Shown here: positions 16,303 through 25,474 of the stretch, in pieces
How positions within the stretch are numbered: position 1 is the stretch's first letter
How the letters are laid out: each line of letters opens with the position of its first letter
Source: Pelagibacterium luteolum
Lineage (GTDB): Bacteria > Pseudomonadota > Alphaproteobacteria > Rhizobiales > Devosiaceae
Length of the DNA stretch: 64,000 bases
Assembly: GCF_900100665.1 (NCBI RefSeq)
Contig: NZ_FNCS01000002.1
Span: forward strand, 1-64,000
Direction: 5' to 3'
Translations under genes and position numbers: made by a program
The notes under the pieces: model-generated
What the model was told of the DNA's origin: nothing
What the model saw: the letters and a program-made list of their open reading frames with translations, nothing else
Database searches by the model: none

Positions 16303-17067
16303 TCACGGTGTCGCGCCGCTGGCGGCCTCGATGATGAGATCCGCAGTGGCCTGGGGGTCGGCCATGAACGCCAGATGGCCACCACTAATTTCGACAAGGG
16401 TCGCCCCTGCCCGCTCGGCCATCTGCCGCTGAATTTCGGGCGGGATGACGTGGTCGGCGTTCGCCAGTTGATACCAGCTCGGCTTGTCATGCCAGGCGGC
16501 GACGCTGAGGGTGGCGTTGCCGGCTTCTTCAAAGGCGATCGGCACCTGGGAATCGCGCATGAATTCGGCGAGCTCCGGATCGACGCTGTCGGCAAAGCCG
16601 GGCACGAACGCATCGGCACTAAAGAACACGAAGCCGTCTTCGGTGAATTCGAAGGGCGGCTCGACGCCTTCCTGTTGCGGGATGAGACCGAAGACGGATT
16701 CCCCCGCATCTGGAACGAAGGCTTCGACATAGACGAGGCCGGCGACATTGTCGTGGTCTCCCGCCTCGCTGATCACGGCGCCGCCATAGGAATGGCCAAC
16801 CAGAATGGCCGGGCCATCCTGACGATCGAGCACCCTGTCGGTGGCTGCGACATCGTCGGCCAGCGAGGTGAGCGGGTTCTGGACGATAGAGACCGCATAG
16901 CCTTGGTCCGTGAGGATGTCGTAGATTTCGCGCCAGCCCGAGCCATCGGCCCAGGCGCCGTGGACGAGCACCACATTGGTGATCCCGCCTTCCTGCGCAA
17001 AGGATGGGGCGGTGCAGGCACACAACGCAGCGCCCAGCAGCGAAACTATTCGCAGATGTGAAGACAT
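16303..17067 (-). CDS. Exported alpha/beta-fold hydrolase
   Basis: A 254-residue alpha/beta hydrolase (Abhydrolase_6, EstC/salicylate-esterase-like). A signal peptide (VSLLGAALCACTAPSFAQ) ends about residue 25. The oxyanion motif HGAWADGSGW follows, the nucleophile elbow is GHSYGG with Ser93, and the C-terminal histidine is in ISGGHLAFM. Length is typical. The substrate is unknown; close relatives hydrolyse small aryl or alkyl esters. It is convergent with the RpiR regulator and divergent from an AraC regulator 203 bases away, which might control it. Confidence 0.82.
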   Translation of the reverse strand: MSSHLRIVSLLGAALCACTAPSFAQEGGITNVVLVHGAWADGSGWREIYDILTDQGYAVSIVQNPLTSLADDVAATDRVLDRQDGPAILVGHSYGGAVISEAGDHDNVAGLVYVEAFVPDAGESVFGLIPQQEGVEPPFEFTEDGFVFFSADAFVPGFADSVDPELAEFMRDSQVPIAFEEAGNATLSVAAWHDKPSWYQLANADHVIPPEIQRQMAERAGATLVEISGGHLAFMADPQATADLIIEAASGATP

Positions 17068-17270
17068 TGTCGGGTTCCTCTCTGGTTGATGCGGGGCTCA
17101 GGGTTTCCCGGCCCGCGGGGCGAGGCTAGCGACTAGCGTTGCGATGAGGCTTGGAGGAAACGGCGATCTTTGTACGAAATCGATTACAATGTTGGCCGCC
17201 CAATATGGTATTGTCGCCCGAGTGACTGCTTTTGTGCCGGACCATCCCGGCGTTCTGCAGAGTGCTAGAC

Positions 17271-18284
17271 ATGTCGGGTGCGGCAAAAAACGGCGACAAA
17301 ACACCCAACGCGCGCGCAGTCGGCGTGCCTGCCGTCAAGATCATCGACAAGGGGCAGTTGCTGGCCATTCGCGGCGCCCTCACCCTGCCTGCCGGCGGGG
17401 AGCCCATTTCCATCCCCAGTTTCGGGCCGAGCGACGGCTATTACGTTTCGGTGCAGTTGCGCCCGCTCAGGCGCGCCGAAGTCTGGCGCAATGGCCGACA
17501 TGTCGCGACGGTCAACGCGCCGAGCGCCGGAGTGCATATTTTCGACATGCGGGAGCGCTGGCGGGCGCTGATCTACAGCTCATTCCAGTCGGTGACGTTT
17601 TCGCTGCCGCGGACCGTGTTTGCCGGCGAGGACGATGGCACGGCGCGAACGGCATTGCCCGAGATCGACATCGGTCTCATCGACCCCACCCTGCGCCATC
17701 TGGCGATGGCGCTTACGCCTGCCTTCGCGCGGCCCAGCGAGGTTTCCCAGCTCTTTGCCGAGCATGTGCTGGAGGCTGTGGGGCAACATTTGCGGCGCGC
17801 TTATGGCGAGATCAGCTTTTCCGAACTGCAGCCGACGGGAGGGCTGGCCCCGTGGCAGAAGCGCCGGGCCAGCGACATGATGCGGGCAGCGCTGGACGGC
17901 GAGATCAGCAACGCCGACCTGGCGCGCGAATGCGGCCTTTCCCCGGGGCATTTCGCCAAGGCGTTCCGGCAATCTTTCGGGCTACCGCCGCATCGCTGGC
18001 TGATGCGGGAACGGGTGCGGCGCGCCATGGACATCATGACCGGCACGGCGCTGCCGCTCGACGAGATTGCCCTGGCGTGCGGGTTTTTCGACCAAGCGCA
18101 TTTGACGCGCGTGTTTCGCGTCATGGTGGGACATACGCCAGCGGCGTGGCGGCGGGATCGGGGCCGTGGGGGTAGCGGGGACGCGAATGGGCGGGGCATT
18201 GTTGGAGAGGGTGGCGGGCTTGGCGTAGGCCCTCGGGTCAAGCCCGAGGGTGACGGTTTGGGGGTGGGCGGTGCGGCGGGTTAG
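17271..18284 (+). CDS. AraC family transcriptional regulator
   Basis: A 337-residue regulator with a C-terminal AraC HTH (SNADLARECGLSPGHFAKAF, then LPLDEIALACGFFDQAHLTR and GHTPAAWRR, ending near residue 300) and an N-terminal sensor half without a recognised ligand. AraC proteins normally stop soon after the PxxWR motif; here about 40 glycine-rich residues follow and end in GPRVKPEGDG, the translation of an intergenic palindromic repeat. The tail is probably not functional. The start is the ATG at 17271, 13 codons inside a longer frame. The target is unknown; the divergent hydrolase is a candidate. Confidence 0.82.
   Translation: MSGAAKNGDKTPNARAVGVPAVKIIDKGQLLAIRGALTLPAGGEPISIPSFGPSDGYYVSVQLRPLRRAEVWRNGRHVATVNAPSAGVHIFDMRERWRALIYSSFQSVTFSLPRTVFAGEDDGTARTALPEIDIGLIDPTLRHLAMALTPAFARPSEVSQLFAEHVLEAVGQHLRRAYGEISFSELQPTGGLAPWQKRRASDMMRAALDGEISNADLARECGLSPGHFAKAFRQSFGLPPHRWLMRERVRRAMDIMTGTALPLDEIALACGFFDQAHLTRVFRVMVGHTPAAWRRDRGRGGSGDANGRGIVGEGGGLGVGPRVKPEGDGLGVGGAAG
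18230..18256 (+). repeat. Palindromic repeat, family A (inside the AraC gene 3' end)
   Basis: CCCTCGGG-tcaag-CCCGAGGG followed by TGACGG. The core matches the other family A copies. It lies within the coding frame and supplies the residues PRVKPEGD. Confidence 0.8.
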
Positions 18285-18413
18285 CCGAGAGGTGGGTGGC
18301 GTTAAGGCTGGGTGAGAGACGGACTGGGTGGCATCAGATTGTTTGACTGAGACGAGCTGGGCTCAGTGGGTAACTTAGGGAAGTTAATCGCAGACGTTTC
18401 GCGACGTTCCAGT

Positions 18414-18526
18414 GTCCTCCCGGGCTAAGACCCGGGATCCGGTATGCTCGGCGGGGTGGTGGAGCGTCAGTGTTCCAACTTTTCAATCTGAGCATACTGG
18501 GTCCCGGCTCAAGGCCGGGATGACGG
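18414..18526. repeat. Pair of family A palindromic repeats in opposite orientation
   Basis: An inverted copy at 18414-18450 (CCCGGGctaagaCCCGGG then GGTATGCTC) faces a direct copy at 18490-18526 (GAGCATACTGGGTCCCGG, then CCGGGATGACGG). The pair lies between the convergent AraC and iolG genes, resembling a BIME-like composite that could act as a bidirectional terminator. Confidence 0.8.
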
Positions 18527-18578
18527 GGTGGGGTGTGGTGGCGGGTTGGTTATATCGGAGGCTGTGCGCGTGGGTGCG

Positions 18579-19571
18579 CTAGGAGAGTTGTACCACCTGC
18601 CTTGTCCGAAGGCTTTCGCTGGCGGCTTCGGCGAGTTTTTGGGCCATGAGGCCGTCGTGGCCGGAGGCGCGGGGGGCCTCGCCTTTTTCGAGGAAATCCA
18701 GGAACTTGTGGATTTCGGCGGTGTAGGCGAGTTGGTAACGCTCCACGAAAGAGAAGGGAATCTTGTCTTCGGTCCAGCCGTTTTCGTTGGCGAGTTCGAC
18801 TGTGGTGTCATGAATGTTGGCGGCGCGGAGCAGGCCTTTGGAGCCATGGACTTCGATGCGCTGGTCGTGGCCGTAGGTGGCGCGGCGGGAGTTGGTGATG
18901 ACGACGATCTTGCCGGAGGCCGTCTGCATGTGGACGGCGGCGGTGTCGATATCGCCGGCCTTGCCGATCTCGGGATCGGTCATGACGCCGCCAAGGGCGT
19001 GGACCGTGACGATCTCATCGCCGCCCAGCAGGAAACGGGCCATGTCGAAATCGTGGATCATCATGTCGCGGTAGAGCCCGCCCGAGCGCTCGATATAGGA
19101 GACCGGGGGCGCTGACGGATCGCGGCAGGTGATGGTGATGATCTCGGGATCACCGATTTCGCCGGCGCGGAGACGTTTCTCGAGGAAAGCGAAGTTGGGA
19201 TCGTAGCGGCGGTGAAAGCCGATCATCAGGGGAACGCCGGCGTTTTCAACCACTTTCAGGCATTGTTCGATCCGTTCGACCGAGAGGGATACGGGCTTTT
19301 CGCAGAGGATCGCTTTTCCGGCGCGGGCGGCCTGTTCGATGAGATCGGCGTGGGTGTCCGTGGGTGTCGCGATGAGGATGGCGTCGACGTCGGGGGCGGC
19401 GATAATTTCTTCTACCGACTGGGTTTTCGCGCTGACGATACCGGCGAGTTTGGTGGCCGCCTCGGGCATGGCGTCGGCAATGTAACTGACCGTGGCGCGG
19501 CCCGAATTGGCGATGGCGCGGGCATGAACATTGCCGATGCGCCCTGCCCCCAGGATACCGAAACGCAGCAT
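18579..19571 (-). CDS. iolG: Inositol 2-dehydrogenase
   Basis: A 330-residue Gfo/Idh/MocA protein that oxidises myo-inositol to 2-keto-myo-inositol (scyllo-inosose) with NAD+, the first step of the pathway. The Rossmann motif GILGAGRIGNVHA is at the start, the catalytic lysine lies in ILCEKPVSL near residue 95, and the active-site region is GGLYRDMMIHDFDMARFLLG, with the Asp and His conserved in inositol dehydrogenases. The start MLRFGIL follows AGGGAGGAAATA. It is divergent from iolC, sharing a 246-base control region with operator-like sites. Confidence 0.93.
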   Translation of the reverse strand: MLRFGILGAGRIGNVHARAIANSGRATVSYIADAMPEAATKLAGIVSAKTQSVEEIIAAPDVDAILIATPTDTHADLIEQAARAGKAILCEKPVSLSVERIEQCLKVVENAGVPLMIGFHRRYDPNFAFLEKRLRAGEIGDPEIITITCRDPSAPPVSYIERSGGLYRDMMIHDFDMARFLLGGDEIVTVHALGGVMTDPEIGKAGDIDTAAVHMQTASGKIVVITNSRRATYGHDQRIEVHGSKGLLRAANIHDTTVELANENGWTEDKIPFSFVERYQLAYTAEIHKFLDFLEKGEAPRASGHDGLMAQKLAEAASESLRTRQVVQLS

Positions 19572-19817
19572 TATTTCCTCCCTATCGATCTCAATATTGC
19601 CGTGCACAACCTCGCATATATGGTTCGAGATCGGCGAATGTGTGCATGATCGACAGCGCTATACCGGACTTGGCAACACCCACGTGCGATCGAGACGATT
19701 TTTGCCGCAGGACGGAGCGGAATGCAATGGCAAAATGGAACGTATATTCTGAATTGACACCTTTTCGGAATTGATGTTTCACTTAACGTCTTACGAAACC
19801 GGGAGGGCAGCCGAAAG
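19572..19817. promoter_or_regulatory. iolG/iolC divergent control region with two IolR-like sites
   Basis: Two near matches to GGAA-N6-TTCC lie 30 bases apart: GGAACGTATATTCT at 19737-19750 and GGAATTGATGTTTC at 19767-19780, each with one mismatch. A TTGACA hexamer at 19754-19759 sits between them and could be the iolC -35 box, though no good -10 follows at 17 bases. The spacing of about three helical turns would allow cooperative binding. Confidence 0.6.
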
Positions 19818-21728
19818 ATGAGCGGGAGCGACGACCGGCTCGACGTGATCACCATCGGGCGTGCCTCGGTGGACCTTTACGGCCAGCAGATCGGCAGCCG
19901 GCTCGAGGACGTCGCGAGCTTTGCCAAATCGGTGGGCGGGTGCCCAGCCAACATCGCCATCGGCACGGCGCGGCTGGGGCTGAAATCGGCGTGGCTGGGT
20001 CGGGTCGGCGATGAACAGTTCGGGCGCTTCATCATCGAACAGATGGCGCGCGAGGGCGCTTCGAGCGAGGGAATCGTCGTCGATCCGCAGCGGCTGACGG
20101 CGCTGGCCATTCTGGCCGTCGAGGACGATAAAAAGTTTCCGCTGATCTTTTACCGCGAGGACTGCGCGGACATGGCGCTCGACGAGAGCGACGTGGACGA
20201 GGATTTCGTCATGCGCGCGGAATCGGTGCTGGTGACGGGGACGCATTTTTCGCGTCCCAATACGGCGGCGGCGCAGCATCGGGCCATCAAGATCGCGCGC
20301 AAAAATGGGCTAAAGGTTATCTTCGATATCGATTATCGGCCCAACCTTTGGGGGCTGGCTGGGCATGCGGCGGGGGAAGAGCGCTATATCGCCTCCTCGA
20401 TCGTCTCGGAAAAGCTCAGAGAGGTTCTGCCCCATTGCGACCTTGTGGTGGGCACCGAAGAAGAAGTGCTGATCGGTTCGGGGGAAGCCGATCTTCACGC
20501 CGCGCTCAGGACGATCCGGTCCCTATCCTCCGCCGTGATCGTCCTGAAGCGCGGACCCATGGGGTGCATCGTTTATGACGGGCCAATCCCCGACGACCTT
20601 GAAGACGGGGTCGTGGGGCAAGGGTTCCCCATCGAGGTCTATAATACGCTGGGCGCGGGCGACGCGTTCATGAGCGGGTTTTTGCGCGGGTGGTTGCGCA
20701 GAGAGACGCTGGACGTCTGCGCGACCTGGGCCAATGCGTGCGGGGCGTTTGCCGTGTCGCGGCTTTTGTGTTCGCCGGAGATTCCGAGCTTTGAGGAGTT
20801 ACAGTATTTTCTGGCGCATGGGAGCGCGGAAAAGGCGCTGCGCAAAGATGCGGCGCTTAATCATATCCATTGGGCGACGACCGGGCGGCGGCGGGATTTT
20901 CCGCAATTGATGGCGCTGGCCATCGACCATCGGGTGCAGCTTGAGGAGATCGCCGATCGGGTGGGCGCGGCGCGGGAGCGGATCGGGGCGTTCAAGGTGC
21001 TGGCGGTCGAGGCTGCCGCGCAGGTGGCCGATGGGCGCGACGGGTTCGGGATGCTGATCGATGAAAAACATGGGCGCGAGGCGCTGTTTGCGGCCTCCAA
21101 GCAGGAAAAATTCTGGATCGGGCGGCCGGTGGAGCAGCCGGGATCGCGGCCGCTGACGTTTGAATTTTCACAGGATATCGGGTCGATGCTTGTGGAATGG
21201 CCGGTCGACCATTGCATCAAGTGCCTGGCGTTTTATCACCCGGACGATGCCGATGCGTTGCGGGAGGAGCAGATCGAGACACTGGCGCGGCTCTACGATG
21301 CGGCGCGCAAGGTGGGACGGGAGCTGTTGATCGAGATCATCGCCGGCAAGGCGGGGCTGGTCGATGACGAGACTGTGCCGCGAGCGCTGCAGGCAATTTA
21401 TGATCGCGGGATCAAGCCGGACTGGTGGAAGCTGGAGCCGCAGGCCGGAGCGAGCGCCTGGGCGCGGATCGATGAGGTGATCGAGGCGAACGATCCCTAT
21501 TGCCGTGGCGTGGTTCTGTTGGGGCTGGAGGCGCCGCGCGAGGAGCTGGAGGCGGCGTTTGCCGCGACGGCGGGGTCGCGGACGGTCAAGGGGTTTGCCG
21601 TCGGGCGGACGATTTTTGCATCGGCTGCAGAGGCGTGGCTGGGGGGCGCGATGGGGGATGATGAGGCGGTTGCGGATATGGCGGAGCGGTTTGGGGAATT
21701 GGTGGACGCGTGGGGGGCGCGGGGGTGA
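19818..21728 (+). CDS. iolC: 5-dehydro-2-deoxygluconokinase fused to DUF2090 (aldolase-like) domain
   Basis: A 636-residue two-domain protein. Residues 1-325 are a PfkB sugar kinase (GCPANIAIGTARLGLKSAWLG, and NTLGAGDAFMSGFLRG with the catalytic Asp282) that phosphorylates 2-deoxy-5-keto-D-gluconate. Residues about 345-630 are DUF2090, a TIM-barrel related to class I aldolases of the IolJ/LacD type (LMALAIDHRVQLEEIAD, EIIAGKAGLVDD). The same fusion is common in rhizobia and could carry out the next step, cleavage to malonate semialdehyde and DHAP; this explains why no separate iolJ is seen. It is first in iolC-D-E-B. Confidence 0.93.
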   Translation: MSGSDDRLDVITIGRASVDLYGQQIGSRLEDVASFAKSVGGCPANIAIGTARLGLKSAWLGRVGDEQFGRFIIEQMAREGASSEGIVVDPQRLTALAILAVEDDKKFPLIFYREDCADMALDESDVDEDFVMRAESVLVTGTHFSRPNTAAAQHRAIKIARKNGLKVIFDIDYRPNLWGLAGHAAGEERYIASSIVSEKLREVLPHCDLVVGTEEEVLIGSGEADLHAALRTIRSLSSAVIVLKRGPMGCIVYDGPIPDDLEDGVVGQGFPIEVYNTLGAGDAFMSGFLRGWLRRETLDVCATWANACGAFAVSRLLCSPEIPSFEELQYFLAHGSAEKALRKDAALNHIHWATTGRRRDFPQLMALAIDHRVQLEEIADRVGAARERIGAFKVLAVEAAAQVADGRDGFGMLIDEKHGREALFAASKQEKFWIGRPVEQPGSRPLTFEFSQDIGSMLVEWPVDHCIKCLAFYHPDDADALREEQIETLARLYDAARKVGRELLIEIIAGKAGLVDDETVPRALQAIYDRGIKPDWWKLEPQAGASAWARIDEVIEANDPYCRGVVLLGLEAPREELEAAFAATAGSRTVKGFAVGRTIFASAAEAWLGGAMGDDEAVADMAERFGELVDAWGARG

Positions 21729-21810
21729 GGCCTCTTTTGAGCTGGCGCAAGCGGAGCCTCGGGGCGGATGCTGAGGAGCGATGGGAGGCTGGGGGATGAT
21801 CGCTGGCACG

Positions 21811-21850
21811 GAGCATACTGGGTCCCGGCTCAAGGCCGGGATGACGACGG
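21811..21850 (+). repeat. Palindromic repeat, family A, between iolC and iolD
   Basis: GAGCATACTGGGTCCCGG-ctcaagg-CCGGGATGACG. Inside the predicted iolC-iolD transcript, in the 213-base gap. Confidence 0.8.
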
Positions 21851-21941
21851 GAGATGCGGACACGTTTGGGGAGCCAATTTGGAGAGGTGGCCGGCGGGCC
21901 GGTGAGGGGTGCGGCGGTTGCCAAGTACAAAGGACGACACG

Positions 21942-23786
21942 ATGACCGAGACGATCAGGCTGACCATGGCGCAGGCTTTGGTGCGGTATTTGGCGGCGCA
22001 GAGGACTATGGTCGAGGGGGACACCGTGCCGCTGTTTGCGGGGGTCTGGGCGATTTTCGGGCATGGGAATGTCGCGGGGATGGGTGAGGCGCTGTATGGG
22101 GTGCGCGACGCGCTGCCGACCTATCGGGCGCATAATGAGCAGGGCATGGCGCATGCGGCGATCGGGTTTGCCAAGGCGAGTTTTCGGCGTCAGATGATGG
22201 CGTGCACCACCTCCATCGGGCCGGGGGCGACCAATATGGTGACCGCGGCGGCGCTGGCGCATGTGAACCGGTTGCCGGTGCTGTTTTTGCCCGGCGACGT
22301 GTTTGCCAACCGGCGGCCTGATCCGGTGTTGCAGCAGGTCGAGGATTTCGGTGACGGTACGGTTTCGGCCAACGATTGCTTTAGACCCGTATCGCGCTAT
22401 TTCGACAGGATTTCGCGGCCCGAGCAGATCATCCCTGCCCTGCGGCGGGCGATGCAGGTTTTGACAGACCCGGCGGAATGCGGGCCGGTTACGTTGGCGC
22501 TATGCCAGGATACGCAGGCGGAGGCCTATGATTATCCGGTGTCGTTTTTCGACGAGACCGTGTGGGGGCAAAGGCGGGTTCGGCCCGACGAGGACGAACT
22601 GGCGCGGGCTGTGGAAGCCATCAGGGCGGCGAAAAAGCCGGTGCTGATCTCTGGTGGCGGGGTGCTGTATTCGGGCGCGAGCGGGGCGTTGGCGCGGTTT
22701 GCCGAGACCTATGGCGTGCCGGTAATGGAGACGCAGGCGGGGAAATCGGCCCTGCCCTCTTCTCATCGGTTCAATATGGGATCGGTGGGCGTGACGGGCA
22801 CGAGCGCGGCGAATCGGCTGGCGGAAGAGGCGGATCTGGTTTTGGCGGTGGGGACGCGGCTGGCCGATTTTACGACCGGGTCGTGGGCGCTGTTTCAGAA
22901 CCCGGATGTGCGGTTCGTGGGGCTGAATGTGGTGGCGGCGGATGCGGCGAAGCATTCGGCACTGCCGCTGGTGTGCGATGCCAAGATGGGGCTTGGGGCG
23001 CTCGATGAGGCGTTGAGCGGGTGGCATACGCCGGAAGGCTGGCAGGGCGAAGCGCGGCGCGGCAAGTCCGAATGGGAAGAGGCGGCGGGCAAGGTGACGA
23101 TGGCGAGCAATGTTGCGCTGCCGAGCGATGCGCAGGTGATCGGCGCGGTGCAGCGGGTGGCGGGGGATGCCGTCGTCGTTTGCGCGGCGGGCGGTTTGCC
23201 GGGGGAATTGCACAAGCTGTGGCAGGCGGAGCGGCCGGGCAATTATCACCTGGAATATGGGTTTTCATGCATGGGGTATGAGATTGCCGGCGGCCTCGGC
23301 GTGAAGCTGGCGCGGCCCGATGACGAGGTGGTCGTGATGGTGGGGGATGGGAGCTATATGATGCTCAATTCCGAACTGTCGACGGCTGTCATGATGGGGG
23401 TCAAACTGACCGTCGTGCTGCTGGACAATCGCGGGTTCGGGTGCATCAACCGGCTGCAGATGGGCACGGGTGGGGCGAACTTCAACAATCTGTTTGCCGA
23501 TGCGCATCGAGAGGTGATGCCCGATATCGATTTCGTCGCGCATGCGGGCGCGATGGGTGCGCATGCGGAAAAAGTGGCGGGGATTGCCGAACTCGAAACG
23601 GCGCTGAAGGCCGCGCGGGCGCGGGATGCAACGAGTGTGATCGTGATCGATACCGATGCGTTGGTGACCACCGAGGCCGGAGGGCATTGGTGGGACGTTG
23701 CGGTGCCGGAGGTGAGCGCGCGCGATGAGGTGCGGGCGAAGCGGGGTGCGTATGAGGAGGGGGTGAAGGGGCAGAGGATTGGGTGA
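21942..23786 (+). CDS. iolD: 3D-(3,5/4)-trihydroxycyclohexane-1,2-dione acylhydrolase
   Basis: A 614-residue thiamine-diphosphate enzyme that opens the ring of the diketo-inositol to 5-deoxy-glucuronate. The domains are TPP_enzyme_N (ALYGVRDALPTYRAHNEQGMAHAAIGFAKA, with the conserved glutamate region), the central domain (PVLISGGGVLYSG) and TPP_enzyme_C with the cofactor motif GDGSYMMLNSELSTAVM near residue 469. Length fits IolD. The start MTETIR is set at the beginning of the conserved N-terminus. It follows iolC by 213 bases containing a repeat. Confidence 0.95.
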   Translation: MTETIRLTMAQALVRYLAAQRTMVEGDTVPLFAGVWAIFGHGNVAGMGEALYGVRDALPTYRAHNEQGMAHAAIGFAKASFRRQMMACTTSIGPGATNMVTAAALAHVNRLPVLFLPGDVFANRRPDPVLQQVEDFGDGTVSANDCFRPVSRYFDRISRPEQIIPALRRAMQVLTDPAECGPVTLALCQDTQAEAYDYPVSFFDETVWGQRRVRPDEDELARAVEAIRAAKKPVLISGGGVLYSGASGALARFAETYGVPVMETQAGKSALPSSHRFNMGSVGVTGTSAANRLAEEADLVLAVGTRLADFTTGSWALFQNPDVRFVGLNVVAADAAKHSALPLVCDAKMGLGALDEALSGWHTPEGWQGEARRGKSEWEEAAGKVTMASNVALPSDAQVIGAVQRVAGDAVVVCAAGGLPGELHKLWQAERPGNYHLEYGFSCMGYEIAGGLGVKLARPDDEVVVMVGDGSYMMLNSELSTAVMMGVKLTVVLLDNRGFGCINRLQMGTGGANFNNLFADAHREVMPDIDFVAHAGAMGAHAEKVAGIAELETALKAARARDATSVIVIDTDALVTTEAGGHWWDVAVPEVSARDEVRAKRGAYEEGVKGQRIG

Positions 23787-24214
23787 TGGTGGGGCTTTAT
23801 CGAGACTCAGCGCCCCCTCATCCGACCCTTCGGGCCACCTTATCCCACCAGGGGACAAGGAAGACTTCGGCAGCCCTGGTGAAAGAGCTGCACCGCCGAC
23901 CAAGCGCTTTCCTTCGGTGGAGAGTCGGCGTGGTCGATAGAACCACCAATGCGGAGGATACTGGGTCCCGGGTCAAGCCCGGGATGACGGTGAGGGTCGT
24001 GGCGGGCTCGGGTGCGGCAGAGCATTATGGGGTACGGGCTCTGGGGCTGATCATAGGATAGCGATAGAGGAAGGCCCCCCACCCGCCGCTTGGCGGCGAC
24101 CCGGATCACGTCCGGGGCAGGCTCTCTTCCCGGAGGGAGAGGTTAAAAGCGAAGGCTAAGTTTACTGGACTTTAAAACGCTTGGCGTGGGCCGGGCAAAG
24201 GAATGGAAGAGAGT
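23787..24214. repeat. Gap between iolD and iolE holding repeats of both families
   Basis: This 428-base gap has no credible gene. It contains a degenerate family B element at 23812-23860 (CCTTATCCCACCAGGGGACAAGG), a family A copy at 23953-23990 (ATACTGGGTCCCGGGTCAAG then CCCGGGATGACGG) and a second family B element at about 24076-24143 ending CCGGAGGGAGAGG. The remainder is anonymous. Confidence 0.75.
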
Positions 24215-25108
24215 ATGATCCGGATCGGTGCGAACCCTATTGGGTGGTCCAATGACGACATGATCGAAATCGGTGGGGAGACGCCGTTGGAGGTGTGTCT
24301 GAGCGAGGCGCGGGAGGCGGGGTTTACCGGCATGGAGCTGGGCAACAAGTTTCCGCGTGAGGCGGAGGCGTTGCGGCCGATACTCGAGAGCCATGGGCAG
24401 TCTCTTGTTTCGGGGTGGTATTCGACCGAGCTGTTGCTGCGGGACGAAAATGCGGAGCTTGAGGCGGCGCAGGCGCATGCGAGCCTTTTGCGCGACATGG
24501 GGTGCACGGTGATGATCGTGTGCGAGACCTCGAACGCCATTCATGGGCAGATGGAGACGCCGCTTTCGGCGCGGCCGGTGTTGCCGCACGAGGTGTGGGC
24601 GCGGTTCGGGATGCGGCTGACGGCGTTTGCGCAAAAGCTGAAACAGGCGTTCGGGCTGACGCTGGTCTATCACCATCATATGGGGACGATCGTGCAGACC
24701 GAAGCCGAGATCGATCGGCTGATGGCCGCGACGGGGGATGCAGTGCATCTGCTGCTCGATACGGGGCATGTGACCTGGGGCGGTGGCGATCCGGCGCGGG
24801 TGGCGCGCAATTATCGGGGGCGGATCGCGCATGTACACACAAAGGATGTGCGGGCCGATGTGATGATGAAATCGAACGCCGAGGACTGGAGCTTTCTGCG
24901 CTCGGTGCTGGCGGGGGTCTATACGGTGCCCGGCGATGGGCTCGTGGATTTTTCGCGCGTGTTTGCCGAGCTTGGCGGGTACGCGGGGTGGGTCGTGGTG
25001 GAGGCCGAGCAGGACCCGGAGAAAGCACATCCGTTGACCTACGCGAAGATGGGATATGGACATTTGCGCGGGGTGCTGGAGGGCGCGGGGTTTGAGGTTG
25101 GGGTGTGA
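24215..25108 (+). CDS. iolE: Myo-inosose-2 dehydratase
   Basis: A 297-residue xylose-isomerase-like TIM barrel that removes water from 2-keto-myo-inositol to give the diketone used by IolD. Landmarks are IRIGANPIGWSNDDM at the start, GFTGMELGNKFP, the metal-ligand regions LVYHHHMGT and LLDTGHVTWGG, and AHVHTKDVR with VPGDGLVDF. Length is typical (about 300). The start at 24215 has GGAAGAGAGT ahead; four codons upstream is another ATG. Third in the iol operon. Confidence 0.95.
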   Translation: MIRIGANPIGWSNDDMIEIGGETPLEVCLSEAREAGFTGMELGNKFPREAEALRPILESHGQSLVSGWYSTELLLRDENAELEAAQAHASLLRDMGCTVMIVCETSNAIHGQMETPLSARPVLPHEVWARFGMRLTAFAQKLKQAFGLTLVYHHHMGTIVQTEAEIDRLMAATGDAVHLLLDTGHVTWGGGDPARVARNYRGRIAHVHTKDVRADVMMKSNAEDWSFLRSVLAGVYTVPGDGLVDFSRVFAELGGYAGWVVVEAEQDPEKAHPLTYAKMGYGHLRGVLEGAGFEVGV

Positions 25109-25474
25109 TGCCTCCGTCGATATGATCTGACTCTTGGGGAGCGGAGACTCAGCGCACTCCTCGGCGATGCGAAGCCATGGGGTGGGATGGAGCCGTTAAA
25201 GCAGAGCATACTGGGTCCCGGGTCAAGCCCGGGATGACGGCGGCGGTTGTGGCGAGGCTGGGGATAGTTCGAGGTCTGCGGTGATTTTCGGCGCCACGAC
25301 AGCGACATGCTTGAGCGTCGTCCCGGGCGGAGACCCGGGAGCCAGTATGCTCGAGCGTGATGGGATCGGATTGGGACTACATCGATCTCGGAGCATACTG
25401 GGTCCCGGCGCGAGGCCGGGATGACGGATGGGGGTAAGGCGGGGGTTGGGGGTGGATTTGGATTTAGGAGGAAG
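25109..25474. repeat. Gap between iolE and iolB holding three family A repeats
   Basis: A 366-base gap without a gene. It has a direct family A copy at 25204-25240, an inverted copy at 25318-25352 (CCCGGGcggagaCCCGGG then CAGTATGCTCGAG) and another direct copy at 25391-25427. The inverted and direct copies face each other as a composite. Just before iolB there is a good ribosome-binding site (TAGGAGGAAG). Confidence 0.8.

Noticed and set aside
18414-18526. The facing repeats as a CRISPR or transposon end pair
   Set aside because: Spacing is irregular, there are only two copies here, and no transposase or cas gene is adjacent.
23787-24214. Short frames within the iolD-iolE gap as genes
   Set aside because: They are built from repeat sequence in several phases and have no ribosome-binding site or family match.
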